A DNA stretch of 64,000 nucleotides from contig NZ_JAIGNM010000002.1 in the NCBI RefSeq assembly GCF_019711495.1, positions 310,001-374,000 of the forward strand. Reading direction: 5' to 3'. Shown in pieces: positions 38,924 through 48,780 of this stretch. The DNA is from Qipengyuania xiamenensis (GTDB lineage Bacteria; Pseudomonadota; Alphaproteobacteria; Sphingomonadales; Sphingomonadaceae). A model generated the notes under the pieces. That model saw nothing but the letters and a program-made list of their open reading frames with translations. It was not told the DNA's origin and did not search any database. How positions within the stretch are numbered: position 1 is the first letter of the stretch; the number at the start of each line of letters is the position of its first letter. Both the position numbers and the translations under genes were made by a program.

Positions 38924-39730
38924 ATGAATATTCTGGTTTACGGCTACGGCACCATGGCCGGGGCGATGGTCGAAGGCTGGCTGCGCGCCGGCATGGATCC
39001 TGCGCGCATCACCGCATACAACCCGCGACCCAAGCAGGTCGCCGAGGGGGTGACCCTTGTCTCGGAGATACCAGAGAGGGCTTTCGATGCCGTGGTGCTT
39101 GGTTTCAAGCCGCACATGCTCGCCGATATCGCACCGGAAATGGCGGAGGTAACGCGCGGTGCGATCGTCTTGTCCATCCTCGCGGGCGTCGAGCTGGCGA
39201 CACTGGAGGAACGCTTGCCGACGTCGCGGGGCTGGGTGCGGTTCATGCCGAACCTTGCCGTTGCCCTCGGAAAGTCGCCCAATGCGCTGGTCGAGCACGG
39301 ATTGACAGAGGAGGATCGTGCGTCCGTGACCGAACTCGCGCGCCAGTTGGGAAGCGCGGAATGGTTGCCTGACGAAAGCCAATTCGAACTGGTGACCGCG
39401 CTGGCAGGATCTGGTCCGGGCTTCGTCTACCGCTTCATCGACACGCTTGCCGCAGCAGCGGGTGATCTTGGCCTCCAGCGCGATCAGGCACAGCGGTTGG
39501 CGGTCCAGATGGTGGAGGGTGCGTCGGCCCTGGCCGCGGCTTCCGAACATTCTCCCAGCGAACTGGCGCGACGTGTCGCGAGCCCGGGCGGGATGACCCA
39601 GAGAGGGCTCGACGTGCTCGACGAGAATGCGGCCTTGCGCCAGTTGATGACCGCATGCCTTGCTGCGGCGCGCGATCGCGGCCTTGAAATGGGCCGGGAA
39701 GCACGCAAATCTGCCGAAAAAGACAGTTAA
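38924..39730 (+). CDS. proC: pyrroline-5-carboxylate reductase
   Basis: This 268-residue NAD(P)H enzyme performs the last step of proline synthesis. A Rossmann start (MNILVYGYGTMAGAMVEGW), VLGFKPHML, a middle FMPNLAV and the C-terminal family signature (VASPGGMTQRGLDVL) identify it. The cofactor motif is GYGTMA, a variant of the usual GxGxMG. Confidence 0.94.
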   Translation: MNILVYGYGTMAGAMVEGWLRAGMDPARITAYNPRPKQVAEGVTLVSEIPERAFDAVVLGFKPHMLADIAPEMAEVTRGAIVLSILAGVELATLEERLPTSRGWVRFMPNLAVALGKSPNALVEHGLTEEDRASVTELARQLGSAEWLPDESQFELVTALAGSGPGFVYRFIDTLAAAAGDLGLQRDQAQRLAVQMVEGASALAAASEHSPSELARRVASPGGMTQRGLDVLDENAALRQLMTACLAAARDRGLEMGREARKSAEKDS

Positions 39731-39840
39731 ATCGCGTTACCCACAAGCATTCCGGTTTCGCTTGAAATTACGGGTGTAAAACACGATATTGTCAGCAGAA
39801 GCAGGGTCGCAACCGCTCCCTGCGCTAGGGAGAATTGTAA

Positions 39841-40623
39841 ATGGCCGATTGGAACGACACCGACCGCAGCCAGCACGCTACGTCCGTGCCGCGTGCGGGC
39901 GACGCCGTTGCGCGTGGCACCACCTTCGATGCTGGCCTGCGCCAGCACATGCTTTCCATCTACAACATGATGGCTTCGGGCGTGCTGCTTACCGGCATCG
40001 TTTCGCTGCTTTTCGTGAACACCGCGCTGTTCGACGCGGCCTTCACCATCGTGCAGACGCCTTACGGTCGTTCGCTGCAGGTGACCGGCCTTGGCTGGGT
40101 GATCAAGCTGGCACCGCTGGCCTTCATCCTCGTCCTGTCTTTCGGCGGGATCCAGCGCTTCAGCAAGTCCACGCTCCAGGCGATGTTCTGGGGCTTTGCA
40201 GTCCTGATGGGCCTGTCGCTTTCGACGATCTTCGCGATCTACACCGGTGAATCGGTCGCCGCCGCGTTCTTCTCGGCTGCCGCCGCTTTCGCAGGCCTGA
40301 GCCTGTTCGGTTACACGACCAAGAAGAACCTGTCGGGCTGGGGCAGCTTCCTGATGATGGGCCTGATCGGCATCATCGTCGCCATGCTGCTGAACGCCTT
40401 CGTGTTCCAGTCGGGCGCGATGGGCCTGGTCATCAACATCCTCGGCGTGCTGATCTTCGCTGGCTTCACTGCCTACGATACGCAGCGCCTGAAGGAAGAA
40501 TACGCCTATCTCCGCGGCACCGAGTTCGCGGGCAAGGCTGTCGTGATGGGCGCCCTGAGCCTCTATCTCGACTTCATCAACCTGTTCCTCTTCCTGCTGC
40601 AGTTCCTCGGCAACCGCGAGTAG
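39841..40623 (+). CDS. Bax inhibitor-1/YccA family membrane protein
   Basis: The 260-residue protein has seven predicted membrane helices and the family elements LRQHMLSIYNMMASGV, TTKKNLSGWGSFLMMGL and TAYDTQRLKE (with the conserved acidic residue implicated in pH-gated calcium leak in BsYetJ). It is exported to the inner membrane without a cleavable signal. E. coli YccA interacts with FtsH; the role here is not known. The ATG is preceded by AGGGAG. A strong terminator follows. Confidence 0.92.
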   Translation: MADWNDTDRSQHATSVPRAGDAVARGTTFDAGLRQHMLSIYNMMASGVLLTGIVSLLFVNTALFDAAFTIVQTPYGRSLQVTGLGWVIKLAPLAFILVLSFGGIQRFSKSTLQAMFWGFAVLMGLSLSTIFAIYTGESVAAAFFSAAAAFAGLSLFGYTTKKNLSGWGSFLMMGLIGIIVAMLLNAFVFQSGAMGLVINILGVLIFAGFTAYDTQRLKEEYAYLRGTEFAGKAVVMGALSLYLDFINLFLFLLQFLGNRE

Positions 40624-40660
40624 TCGCAACCGCCTGACGCAGCTAAGAGTCGCTTGATCG

Positions 40661-40698
40661 TGCCCGGGGCGGAAGTTTCGCCCCGGGCATTTTCTTTG
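40661..40698 (+). terminator. intrinsic terminator after the Bax-inhibitor gene
   Basis: An 11-bp perfect stem (TGCCCGGGGCG with its complement CGCCCCGGGCA) with a 7-base loop is followed by TTTTCTTT. Confidence 0.9.
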
Positions 40699-40793
40699 CC
40701 TCCACAAGGCGCTAGGGTTTGGCCAGCTTCATCCCCCGTCAATGCGTGATGGGAGAAGATGAATTGATATCGCTCTAGGAGGGTCAGCGCACC

Positions 40794-41762
40794 GTGAGCC
40801 GAAATGCCACCCAATCTATCCGTGTCGCGGCAATCGCCGCGGCTCTTGCTGCAATCGCAGCCTGTGCTCCGCCGCCTCCCCCACCGCCGCCTCCTCCGCC
40901 GCCGCCACCGCCGCCTCCGGCCGTAGTCATTCCGCCGCGTCCGACGCCTCCGAGCGGCGCGACCACCAGCATGACGATCCCGATGGTTGCCGCTTCCGGC
41001 GTGCGCCAGACGGTGAATGCCAACCTCACCCCGGCGCAGACGACCTGGAACCTGCGCAGCGCCCTGAATGTCGCTGCGCTCAACTGCCAGTCGCCCGAGT
41101 ATGCATCTCTGGTGGATAATTATTCCGCCAAGCTGCGCATCCATGCACGCGAGCTGTCGGCGACCAATCGCGCGCTGCAGGCCGAATTCCGCCAGCGCTA
41201 CGGCGCGACCTATCGCGACGTGCAGGATTCCTACATGACGCAGGTCTACAACTACTTCGCGCTTCCGCCGGCGAAGAAGCAGTTCTGCGATGTCGCAAAT
41301 GCCATCGGTGCCGAAGTGGTCGGCGTCGCACCCGGGGACCTCGAGGTTTTCGCTGCGACCGCGCTTCCCCGTATCGAGGCCGTTTTCGAGGACTTCTTCC
41401 GCGCTTACGAACAATACCGCATCGACCTGAATGCGTGGGATTCCCAGTACGGCCCGCCCACCGTCACGACGACGGTCCAGGGCTATACCAACCCGCTCGA
41501 TCCTTCCGTCGAAGTAGAGCCGGGCGAAACGCTGGTCGGCACGATGCCTGCCACCGCACCCGTCAGCGCCGCTGGCGAACCGCAAGCGCCCGTCGATATC
41601 CCGCCCGCGACCGAGCAGACCCCCGTGGTGGTTGCGACCGATCAGGTGGATGCCGATGGCAACGCGGTCGTGACGCTGCCGACCGAGGGTCCGATCTTCC
41701 AGTCGGGCGAAGTGGTGCAGGGCCAGCCCACGGCTGACGATACGCCCGACCCGCAAAGCTGA
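40794..41762 (+). CDS. polyproline lipoprotein of unknown function
   Basis: This 322-residue lipoprotein (lipobox AIAAC, Cys24) carries 17 consecutive prolines right after Cys-Ala, which would form a stiff polyproline-II stalk near the membrane. The middle (about 75-235) is a helical domain (NLRSALNVAALNC, LSATNRALQAEFRQRYG) with paired cysteines and no recognised family. The C-terminal 90 residues are acidic and Pro/Thr-rich, probably disordered. The start is GTG with AGGAGG upstream. Ribosome stalling on the run would need EF-P. Confidence 0.8.
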   Translation: MSRNATQSIRVAAIAAALAAIAACAPPPPPPPPPPPPPPPPPAVVIPPRPTPPSGATTSMTIPMVAASGVRQTVNANLTPAQTTWNLRSALNVAALNCQSPEYASLVDNYSAKLRIHARELSATNRALQAEFRQRYGATYRDVQDSYMTQVYNYFALPPAKKQFCDVANAIGAEVVGVAPGDLEVFAATALPRIEAVFEDFFRAYEQYRIDLNAWDSQYGPPTVTTTVQGYTNPLDPSVEVEPGETLVGTMPATAPVSAAGEPQAPVDIPPATEQTPVVVATDQVDADGNAVVTLPTEGPIFQSGEVVQGQPTADDTPDPQS

Positions 41763-41782
41763 TCCGCCTCAAGGCGAACGTG

Positions 41783-41810
41783 AAGGCGGCTGGAGCGATC
41801 CGGCCGCCTT
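41783..41810 (+). terminator. terminator hairpin between convergent genes
   Basis: A stem of about 12 bp (AAGGCGGC pairing with GCCGCCTT, extended by TGGA/TCCG with one G-T wobble) closes a GCGA loop. A short TTTC tail is on the plus side. It separates the polyproline lipoprotein gene from the halogenase gene on the other strand. Confidence 0.7.
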
Positions 41811-41817
41811 TCGCATG

Positions 41818-43314
41818 TCAGACGGGCGTGTAATCCGGAAAATTGCCAGCACAGGCCGTCAGCATGGCGCGGGTCGCATCGACATCGGCCGCCTCGATAC
41901 CGGCGGGGAGGGGCTGGAGCTTCTCCTGAGGAGGAAAGGCGCCGTAGCCTGCGAAAAGGCACAGCCAGCTCATCGACGAATAGGCCGGGTTCTCGCCATT
42001 AGTGGCGCGATTGGTCTCGGCCATGTCCTTGTGCGTGAACCAGCCCGTCACCATGGCCTTGAGGCCATCGGGCAGGACATCGTTTGTCGCGTTCTCGCGC
42101 CAGTATTCGGTGTCCGAGCGCCGGTTCATCCGGTAATGCGCCACGATGTAGTCGCGGATCCCGTCGTAACGCGAGGCGACGCGCCGGTTGAACGTGTCGC
42201 GGTGCTGCGCGGTGAAGCCGCCGACCTCGTAGGCCTTGGCGAAGTCGAGCGCGGTAAAGATCACGATATGCAGCGCGGTCGCCTCGAGCGGTTCGATAAA
42301 GCCTTGCGAGAGCCCGGCCGCGAGGCAGTTCCGCGTCCAGCTGTTCTCGACGCGGCCCACCTTCATGCTCAGAAAGCGCGCTTGTGTGTCCTCGCCCGTG
42401 GTGCCGATGGCCTCGCGAAGCTCTGCCTCCGCCTCTTCGTCGGTGATATGGCGCGAGGAATAGACGTAGCCGTTACCGACCCGCGTCGTCAGCGGGATCG
42501 ACCAGCGCCAGCCAGCTTTCATCGCGATGGCGTCGGTTTGCGGGCGCGGCGTCTGGTGATGCGGTGTAGGCATGACCACGGCGCGGTCGTTGAACAGGTT
42601 CTCGCCGAAGGAGAGGAACTTCGCGCCCAGCTTCTGCTGCGCGAGCACTGAAGCGAAGCCGGAACAGTCGACGAAGAAATCGCCCTCGATCCGCTCGCCT
42701 CCTTCGCACAGCAGGGCAGCGATGTCCCCGTCGTCGCGCAGTTCGACATCATCCACCTTGAGCGGACGATGCTCGACCCCGCGCGCTGTCGCCCATTCGC
42801 GCAGGAAACCGCCCAGCTTGTGCGCATCGAAATGATAGCCGTAGCTCGGGCCGAAGGGGAATGTATCGCCCGGCTGCGGCGCCTTGCCACCGTCGGCCAG
42901 CACGCTTGCGAGGAACCAGTCGTCGGGATGGGCGGGCACATCGATCCCGCGCCGCCGCAGCGCGCAATTATGCGCAAAACCCGGCTCGCTATGCAGGTCG
43001 ATCGGGCCGGGGAAGGGATGGAAGTAGCTCTCGGAGCCTTCGACCTCGCTCCAGCCGGTGAACCGGATGCCGAGCTTGTAGGTGGCGTCGCAGGCGCCCA
43101 TCCATTCGCTCTCCTCGATACCGAGGTGATCGAAGAATGCCTTGAGCTGCGGTGTCGAGCCTTCACCGACCCCGATGATGCCGATCGCGGGGCTCTCGAC
43201 CACGGTGACCTTGCCGCCACGCTCACCCCATTCCCTGTGCAGCAGGCAGGCCGTGATCCAGCCCGCACTGCCGCCGCCGAGGACGACGACATGGGGAAGG
43301 GCGGGCTCAGTCAC
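41818..43314 (-). CDS. flavin-dependent tryptophan halogenase-like protein (distal copy)
   Basis: The 498-residue FAD-dependent enzyme has GGGSAGW (13-19) for FAD, Lys80 in TYKLGIRF (the lysine that guides hypohalous acid in PrnA), the WRWSIP motif (269-274) typical of halogenases, and EPLE (341-344; the catalytic glutamate region). The active-site set is therefore complete. It is the last of the overlapping run after the TonB receptor, with its start overlapping the GH97 gene by four bases. Related enzymes in TonB-receptor loci halogenate free indole in vitro; no flavin reductase partner is in the window, and the true substrate is unknown. Confidence 0.9.
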   Translation of the reverse strand: MTEPALPHVVVLGGGSAGWITACLLHREWGERGGKVTVVESPAIGIIGVGEGSTPQLKAFFDHLGIEESEWMGACDATYKLGIRFTGWSEVEGSESYFHPFPGPIDLHSEPGFAHNCALRRRGIDVPAHPDDWFLASVLADGGKAPQPGDTFPFGPSYGYHFDAHKLGGFLREWATARGVEHRPLKVDDVELRDDGDIAALLCEGGERIEGDFFVDCSGFASVLAQQKLGAKFLSFGENLFNDRAVVMPTPHHQTPRPQTDAIAMKAGWRWSIPLTTRVGNGYVYSSRHITDEEAEAELREAIGTTGEDTQARFLSMKVGRVENSWTRNCLAAGLSQGFIEPLEATALHIVIFTALDFAKAYEVGGFTAQHRDTFNRRVASRYDGIRDYIVAHYRMNRRSDTEYWRENATNDVLPDGLKAMVTGWFTHKDMAETNRATNGENPAYSSMSWLCLFAGYGAFPPQEKLQPLPAGIEAADVDATRAMLTACAGNFPDYTPV

Positions 43315-45344
43315 CCCTGCGGCACGAGCTCGATCGCGAAACCGCCTGCTGGCGCAATGCGCAGGTCGAGCGTCTGGTCGGACGTCACGGTGCGGGTTTC
43401 GACCTCCATGGCATGGCGGTCTTCGCCCTGGCCGTCTGCAGTCGCGCCGTCACGCCAGATCGTGGCGCGATAGCTCTTGCCTGGATCGAGGAACGACAGC
43501 GGCACGCTGACATTGCGCTCGGCCTCGTCGGTGACGGCACCCACGTACCAGTTGAGCGTGTTGCGATCGCGGCGGGCGATGACGGCGAACTCGCCCACGG
43601 CCCCGTCAACCAGCATGCTTTCCGCCCAGTCGGCCGGAACCCGCTTCACGAAGTCGAGCGCGCGCGGGTATTTGACGAGGTTTTCGGGCAGGTCGGCGAC
43701 CATCTGGATCGGCGAATAGATCGTGACGTAGAATGCCAGCTGGCGCGCGAGCGTGCTCGGCAGGTCGGGTGCGGTCGCGCCGCGTCCCTCGAGCGAGAAG
43801 ACGCCCGGCGTATAGTCCATCGGGCCCGACAGCAGGCGAGTGAAGATCAGTTCGGGCACGTGGCCGGGATCGTTCTTCGGTTCCGCCCAGGCATCGTATT
43901 CCGCACCGCGGGCGCCTTCGCGACTAACCCAGTTGGGGTAGGTACGCCTGAGGCCGGTATCCTTGATGGGCTCGTGCGGATTCATCGCGATCTGGTGCTC
44001 GGCTGCTTCTTTCACGACCTTGAGGTGGTGGCGGACCATTTCCTGCCCGTCGTGCCAGACGTATGTCTCGCCCCAGCCGCCTTCGCCGGCAGGTGCGATT
44101 ACGCCGCCCGCATCGGCGACATAGCCGCTCTTCACAGCATCGATGCCGAGGTCCTGGTAAAAGGCCATCGCGTCTTCGAGCTGTTCCTCGTAGACTTTGA
44201 TATTGCCGCCGGTTTCGTGGTGGCCGATGATCTTCACGCCCTTTTCCTCGGCGTAGCGGGCCAGTTCGGCGATATCGAAATCGGGATAGGCTTCGGTGAA
44301 GCTGAACTCGCCGCCATTGCCGAACCAGTTGCCGTCCCAGCCGACGTTCCAGCCTTCGATCAGCACACCGCGGAAACCGTGTTCGGCGGCGAAATCGATG
44401 TATTTCTTGGCGTTTTCGGTGGTGGCGCCGTGCTTCTCGCCGCTCGCCCAGCTCTCGATATCGAGATGCATGCCCCACCAGATGCCGATGTATTTGTGCG
44501 GGGTGAACCAGCTGACATCGCCCAGCTTGTTGGGCTCGTTAAGGTTGAGGATCAGGTCGCTCTCGAACAGACCCTTGGGGTTCGAGCTGATCTGGATCGT
44601 GCGCCACGGAGTGGTGAAGGCGCCTTCGCGCACCACCTTCGCGCCGCGCGGGCTCGGGGCCAGCTGCGCGCGCAGCCGCGTGCCATTGATCCGCTTCAGC
44701 CACATGCCCGAATAATCGACCAGCGCTGCTTCGTGGAAAGAGAGATGCGTGCCGTTCTGCAGCACCATGGTGACGGGTGTGTGCACCGTCGAGAGCGCGC
44801 TGATCGGGGTCTTCTCGTAGAGATATTCGTAGCGGTTCCAGTCGCCCGCCGGGATCGACCATGCGGTACCGTCGCTGGCGATGTTGAACTCGGTCAGTTC
44901 GTCCGCAATGTTGTAGAAACGCTGCTGCGGATTGTCGGGGAATTCGGTGCGGAAACCGATCCCGTCGTCGAAGACGCGCAGGCGGACGGTGATCTCGCGC
45001 GCGGCCTCGTCCTTCTGGCGGAACGTGAGGGCCAGTTCGTTATGGCTGTCGATCACCCACTGCTGTTCGCCCCAGGGCTGTTCCCAGGTGCTGCTGTGCG
45101 CCTGTTCGCGGAAGGCCACGACTTCGAAATTGCGGCGCATCGGATCGGCATCGGTGAAATTGAAGCCGATATTCGACTTGGTGATGATCGGCACGCCGTC
45201 ACGGGTGACTTCGTAATAGGGAATGCCTTCGCCGTCGGCATCGAGCGTCACCTTGATACGTCCGTCGGGCGAGGCCACCGTTTCCGCCTGCGCAGCGGAC
45301 AGCGGGAGGAGGGCGGCACCAAGAAGCAGAGCAAGGCGGGTCAT
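43311..45344 (-). CDS. GH97 alpha-glucosidase (exported)
   Basis: The 677-residue enzyme starts with a signal peptide (about 1-20, AQA before E). The N-terminal beta-sandwich is followed by a barrel with three glutamates equivalent to those of the inverting SusB type: Glu377 (HHETGG), Glu458 (NPHEPIKDTG) and Glu476 (VSREGARG). This suggests an inverting alpha-glucosidase acting on maltooligosaccharides in the periplasm. It is linked by four-base overlaps to the GH13 gene upstream and the halogenase gene downstream. Confidence 0.93.
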   Translation of the reverse strand: MTRLALLLGAALLPLSAAQAETVASPDGRIKVTLDADGEGIPYYEVTRDGVPIITKSNIGFNFTDADPMRRNFEVVAFREQAHSSTWEQPWGEQQWVIDSHNELALTFRQKDEAAREITVRLRVFDDGIGFRTEFPDNPQQRFYNIADELTEFNIASDGTAWSIPAGDWNRYEYLYEKTPISALSTVHTPVTMVLQNGTHLSFHEAALVDYSGMWLKRINGTRLRAQLAPSPRGAKVVREGAFTTPWRTIQISSNPKGLFESDLILNLNEPNKLGDVSWFTPHKYIGIWWGMHLDIESWASGEKHGATTENAKKYIDFAAEHGFRGVLIEGWNVGWDGNWFGNGGEFSFTEAYPDFDIAELARYAEEKGVKIIGHHETGGNIKVYEEQLEDAMAFYQDLGIDAVKSGYVADAGGVIAPAGEGGWGETYVWHDGQEMVRHHLKVVKEAAEHQIAMNPHEPIKDTGLRRTYPNWVSREGARGAEYDAWAEPKNDPGHVPELIFTRLLSGPMDYTPGVFSLEGRGATAPDLPSTLARQLAFYVTIYSPIQMVADLPENLVKYPRALDFVKRVPADWAESMLVDGAVGEFAVIARRDRNTLNWYVGAVTDEAERNVSVPLSFLDPGKSYRATIWRDGATADGQGEDRHAMEVETRTVTSDQTLDLRIAPAGGFAIELVPQG

Positions 45345-46942
45345 TCGGAAATCTCCGTTATGATGGCGGCAAAGGCCGGCAATTCGCTTTGGCTCGCGCC
45401 ATTGATAGCCATCAGAACTTCGCCTTGGCAATGCTCTGTCGCCAGAGTGTCCCTGCCGAGATTGAAGCGGCACTCGACGCGCTGGCCATCGGCCTCGCGC
45501 GTCACGACCAGCAGATCACCGTCATGTCGGCAGCTGGTCACAGCACCGTGGCGCAGCGCCGGATTGTCCTTGCGGAGCGCGATTGCGGTGCGCGTGAAGG
45601 ACAGTAGGGAGTCCTTGTCCCGCAGCTGCAGTTCGACCGGGCGCGAGCGATTTTCCTCGCCCACTGGCAACCACGGTTCCTTGCTGCCGAAACCTGCGCA
45701 TTCGGTCTGGTTCCACGGCATCGGGGTGCGGGCACCGTCACGGCTTAGGGTCAGCGGCCAGTTGGCGATGGCTTCGGGATCGTGGAGCTGGTCGAAAGGA
45801 ATATCGACCTGCGTCAGGCCCAGTTCCTCGCCGTAATAGAAGATCGCATTGCCGCGCAGGCTGACGAGCAGTAGCGTCTTGAGGCGGGCAAAATCCTCAC
45901 GGTCTTCGGGCTTGCACCAGCGGCTGAGCGCGCGCGGTGCATCGTGGTTCTCGAACGCCCAGCTCGGCCAGCCGATGTCCATGTCGTCGGGCCATTCGGC
46001 GAGCGAACCACACACGAGCTGCGCGGTAAGCGCTTCAGCGTAGAGGAAGTTGAAGCTGTAGGCCGAATTGAGGTGGTTCTCACCGGCCGTGAACAGGCGC
46101 ATTTCGCGCATGGCGTCATCGCCGCCGACCTCGGCCACGGTGAAGATGTCGTCATACTCGTCGGTCAGCGCGCGGATACGCTCGATGAAGGCCGGGATGT
46201 CGGCATGGCCCTGGTTGAACTTCTTGATCTGGAAGTCGAAGGGCCGCGTACGCTGCTTGTCGGTAGCCGGGGCGGGCGGATTATCGCGCAGCTCCGGATC
46301 GTGCATCGCGAAGTTGAGCGCATCGATGCGGAAGCCGTCGACGCCGCGTTCGAGCCAGAAACGCATAACGTCCAGCACTGCGTCCTGCACCTGCAGATTG
46401 TGGAGGTTCATCTGCGGCTGCGAATTGAGGAAATTGTGCAGGTAATACTGGCCGCGGCGCGCGTCCCACGTCCATGCGGGGCCACCGAAGACCGATTGCC
46501 AGTTCGACGGTGGTGAACCGTCAGGCTTCGCATCGGCCCAGACATACCAGTCCGCTTTCGGATTATCCTTGCTCGAACGGCTTTCCTCGAACCAGGCGTG
46601 CTCGTCGGAGGTGTGCGAATAGACCTGGTCGATCAGGACCTTGAGGCCGAGTTCGTGTGCCCGGGCGATGAGATCGTCGAAGTCCGAGAGGTCGCCGAAG
46701 ATCGGATCGACTTCGCGATAGTCGGATACGTCGTAGCCGAAGTCTTTCATCGGCGACTTGAAGAAGGGACTGATCCAGATGGCGTCGATGCCGAGGTCTG
46801 CCACGTGGGGCAGCTTTTCGGTGATGCCCGGAAGGTCGCCGATGCCGTCGCCGTTGGAATCGCGGAAGCTGCGCGGATAGATCTGGTAGATCGTCGCACC
46901 CTTCCACCAAGGGAGGCTTAAGGTTTCGGTCGCCGAGCTCAT
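45341..46942 (-). CDS. GH13 alpha-glucosidase (cytosolic)
   Basis: The 533-residue enzyme has no signal peptide. The GH13 conserved regions are QVYSH (region I variant), GFRIDALN with nucleophile Asp207, VAEVGG with acid/base Glu271 and FENHDAP with Asp334. YQIYPRSFRDSNGDG at the N-terminus is typical of alpha-glucosidases (GH13 subfamily 23-type oligo-1,6/alpha-1,4 enzymes). It probably hydrolyses sugars imported by the GPH transporter. The start is the ATG at MSSATETL, which overlaps the upstream gene's stop. Confidence 0.92.
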   Translation of the reverse strand: MSSATETLSLPWWKGATIYQIYPRSFRDSNGDGIGDLPGITEKLPHVADLGIDAIWISPFFKSPMKDFGYDVSDYREVDPIFGDLSDFDDLIARAHELGLKVLIDQVYSHTSDEHAWFEESRSSKDNPKADWYVWADAKPDGSPPSNWQSVFGGPAWTWDARRGQYYLHNFLNSQPQMNLHNLQVQDAVLDVMRFWLERGVDGFRIDALNFAMHDPELRDNPPAPATDKQRTRPFDFQIKKFNQGHADIPAFIERIRALTDEYDDIFTVAEVGGDDAMREMRLFTAGENHLNSAYSFNFLYAEALTAQLVCGSLAEWPDDMDIGWPSWAFENHDAPRALSRWCKPEDREDFARLKTLLLVSLRGNAIFYYGEELGLTQVDIPFDQLHDPEAIANWPLTLSRDGARTPMPWNQTECAGFGSKEPWLPVGEENRSRPVELQLRDKDSLLSFTRTAIALRKDNPALRHGAVTSCRHDGDLLVVTREADGQRVECRFNLGRDTLATEHCQGEVLMAINGASQSELPAFAAIITEISE

Positions 46943-48780
46943 TCGGCGCGCTCCGACACGCGGCACACCGCCCAGCCGAAGGCGGGGAGGGTGAAGGCTG
47001 CGCTGCCGGGTGCCGAGACCGCAGAGGGGCAGGTGCCGGCAAGCGTCTCGAAGCTGCGCGCATCATAGCCAAGCGCTATGTTCGCACTCTGGCTTTTTCC
47101 GCTGGTGTTGAAGGCCAGCAAATACTCGCGCCCGTCTTCGGGATCGAAGCGGCTGGCGGCGAAGATGCCTGCTTCCTGGCCGTAATGGCGCACCACCTGC
47201 CTGCCTTTCGACAGCGCATTGTGAGCGCGGCGCACCTGCGAAAGCTCGGCGATCAGGCGATAGAGCGGATGGGCGGTGTCGAAGTTGCTGACCGCAGTGG
47301 TCGCTTCGGTGCCGATCAGCGTGTTGTCGTTGTAGCTGTCGGTGCGGCTGGGGAACATGTCCTCTCGCGCGGCCTGATCGTTGCCGTCGCCCACGAAGCC
47401 CTGTTCGGCGCCGTAGTAGATCACCGGCGAGCCGCGCAGCGTCAGCAGCATGGCATGGGCAAGCTTGGTGCGGGCCAGCATCTCGTCTGCGCCCATGTCC
47501 TCGTTGTCCCACCGCAGCATGGTCGTGAAGCGGCCCATGTCGTGGTTGCCCAGGAAAGTCGGCATACCGAGAGCGGCTTCCTCGCCGCCTTCGTAGAGCA
47601 CGTCGCCATCGAACAGTTCGTTGAGGATGTAGGTGCCCTTGTTCTGGCTCACGACTTCGCGAATGCCCTGCTGGAAGGCGAAGTCGAGCACGGCTGGGAA
47701 GCCGTCGCGGCGGGTGTACTGCGCGATATATCCATTGTCGTGATCGTCACGGTAAACTTCGCCGAAGATATGGAAGTTCGGAATACCCGCCTCGCGCGCC
47801 GTGGCCAGCATCGCGGGTACGAATTCTTGCCAGAACTCGGGGTTCACATGGCGCGCGGTGTCGACGCGGAAACCGTCGATGCCGGTATCGCGAATCCAGC
47901 CCGCGTAGATGTCGATCATGCCTTCGACCACGCGCGGGTGCTCCGTGAACAGATCGTCGAGCCCTACGAAGTCGCCTTGGCGGCTGCTTTCGCCGGTGAA
48001 AGTCGTGTCCCCGCGATTGTGGTAGTAGATCGGGTCGTTGAGCCAGGCTGGGACCTTCACGTCCCGTTCGGCGGCCGGAACCACCGGCGTATAGGCGTAG
48101 GACGGATCGGTCAGCTTGGCGAAGTTCTCTGCGCTGCGATCTTCGTCGCCCATGAAACCGTCATTGATTGCCGGACCATCGACGCCGCCCTTGCGCGAAT
48201 AGGGGAAGTCCCCCTTGCTGCGATAGGCATAACCGGTTGCGTCGCCTTCCGCATAGCGGATCACGTCGGCGGTGTGGTTGGTGATGATGTCCATATAGAC
48301 CTTCATCCCGCGCGCATGGGCCGCGTCCACGAAGGCCCTGAATTCCGCGCGGCTGCCGAAGTGGCCGTCGGGGCGAGTGAAATCGGTGACCCAATAGCCG
48401 TGATAACCCGCGCTCTCATTGCCTTTGGGGCCCTGCACCGGCTTGTTCTGGAAAATCGGCGCGAACCAGATCGCGGTGATGCCAAGGCCTTCGAGATAGT
48501 CGAGCCGCTGGGTCAGGCCGGCAAGGTCGCCGCCGTGGAAGAAGCCCTTGTGGGTCGGGTCGAAGCCATGCTGCAGCGGTCCGCCGGTAAAGTCTCCAAG
48601 GTCGTTCGAGGTGTCGCCATTCTCGAAGCGGTCTGGAAGGACGAAGTAGACGATCTCTTCCGAAGGTGCGCGATCGCGGAACGAGGGCTCACCTGCAGTG
48701 GCCTCGGGCGGAGGTGTCTGCGCATGGGCACAGGCGGCTGTTGCGAGCGCCAGCAGGGGCAGGGCTGTGCGGAATTTCAT
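46939..48780 (-). CDS. exported GH13 alpha-amylase-type enzyme
   Basis: The 613-residue protein has an N-terminal export signal, either SPI (AHA before Q) or a weak lipobox (ATAAC, Cys17). The GH13 catalytic regions are present: DIITNHT, GFRVDTARH (nucleophile Asp), IFGEVY (acid/base Glu) and GNHDMGRF. IVYFVLPDRFENGD at the N-terminus is typical of extracytoplasmic alpha-amylases. It should cut maltodextrins in the periplasm or on the surface. Start and stop each overlap a neighbour by four bases. Confidence 0.92.
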   Translation of the reverse strand: MKFRTALPLLALATAACAHAQTPPPEATAGEPSFRDRAPSEEIVYFVLPDRFENGDTSNDLGDFTGGPLQHGFDPTHKGFFHGGDLAGLTQRLDYLEGLGITAIWFAPIFQNKPVQGPKGNESAGYHGYWVTDFTRPDGHFGSRAEFRAFVDAAHARGMKVYMDIITNHTADVIRYAEGDATGYAYRSKGDFPYSRKGGVDGPAINDGFMGDEDRSAENFAKLTDPSYAYTPVVPAAERDVKVPAWLNDPIYYHNRGDTTFTGESSRQGDFVGLDDLFTEHPRVVEGMIDIYAGWIRDTGIDGFRVDTARHVNPEFWQEFVPAMLATAREAGIPNFHIFGEVYRDDHDNGYIAQYTRRDGFPAVLDFAFQQGIREVVSQNKGTYILNELFDGDVLYEGGEEAALGMPTFLGNHDMGRFTTMLRWDNEDMGADEMLARTKLAHAMLLTLRGSPVIYYGAEQGFVGDGNDQAAREDMFPSRTDSYNDNTLIGTEATTAVSNFDTAHPLYRLIAELSQVRRAHNALSKGRQVVRHYGQEAGIFAASRFDPEDGREYLLAFNTSGKSQSANIALGYDARSFETLAGTCPSAVSAPGSAAFTLPAFGWAVCRVSERAE

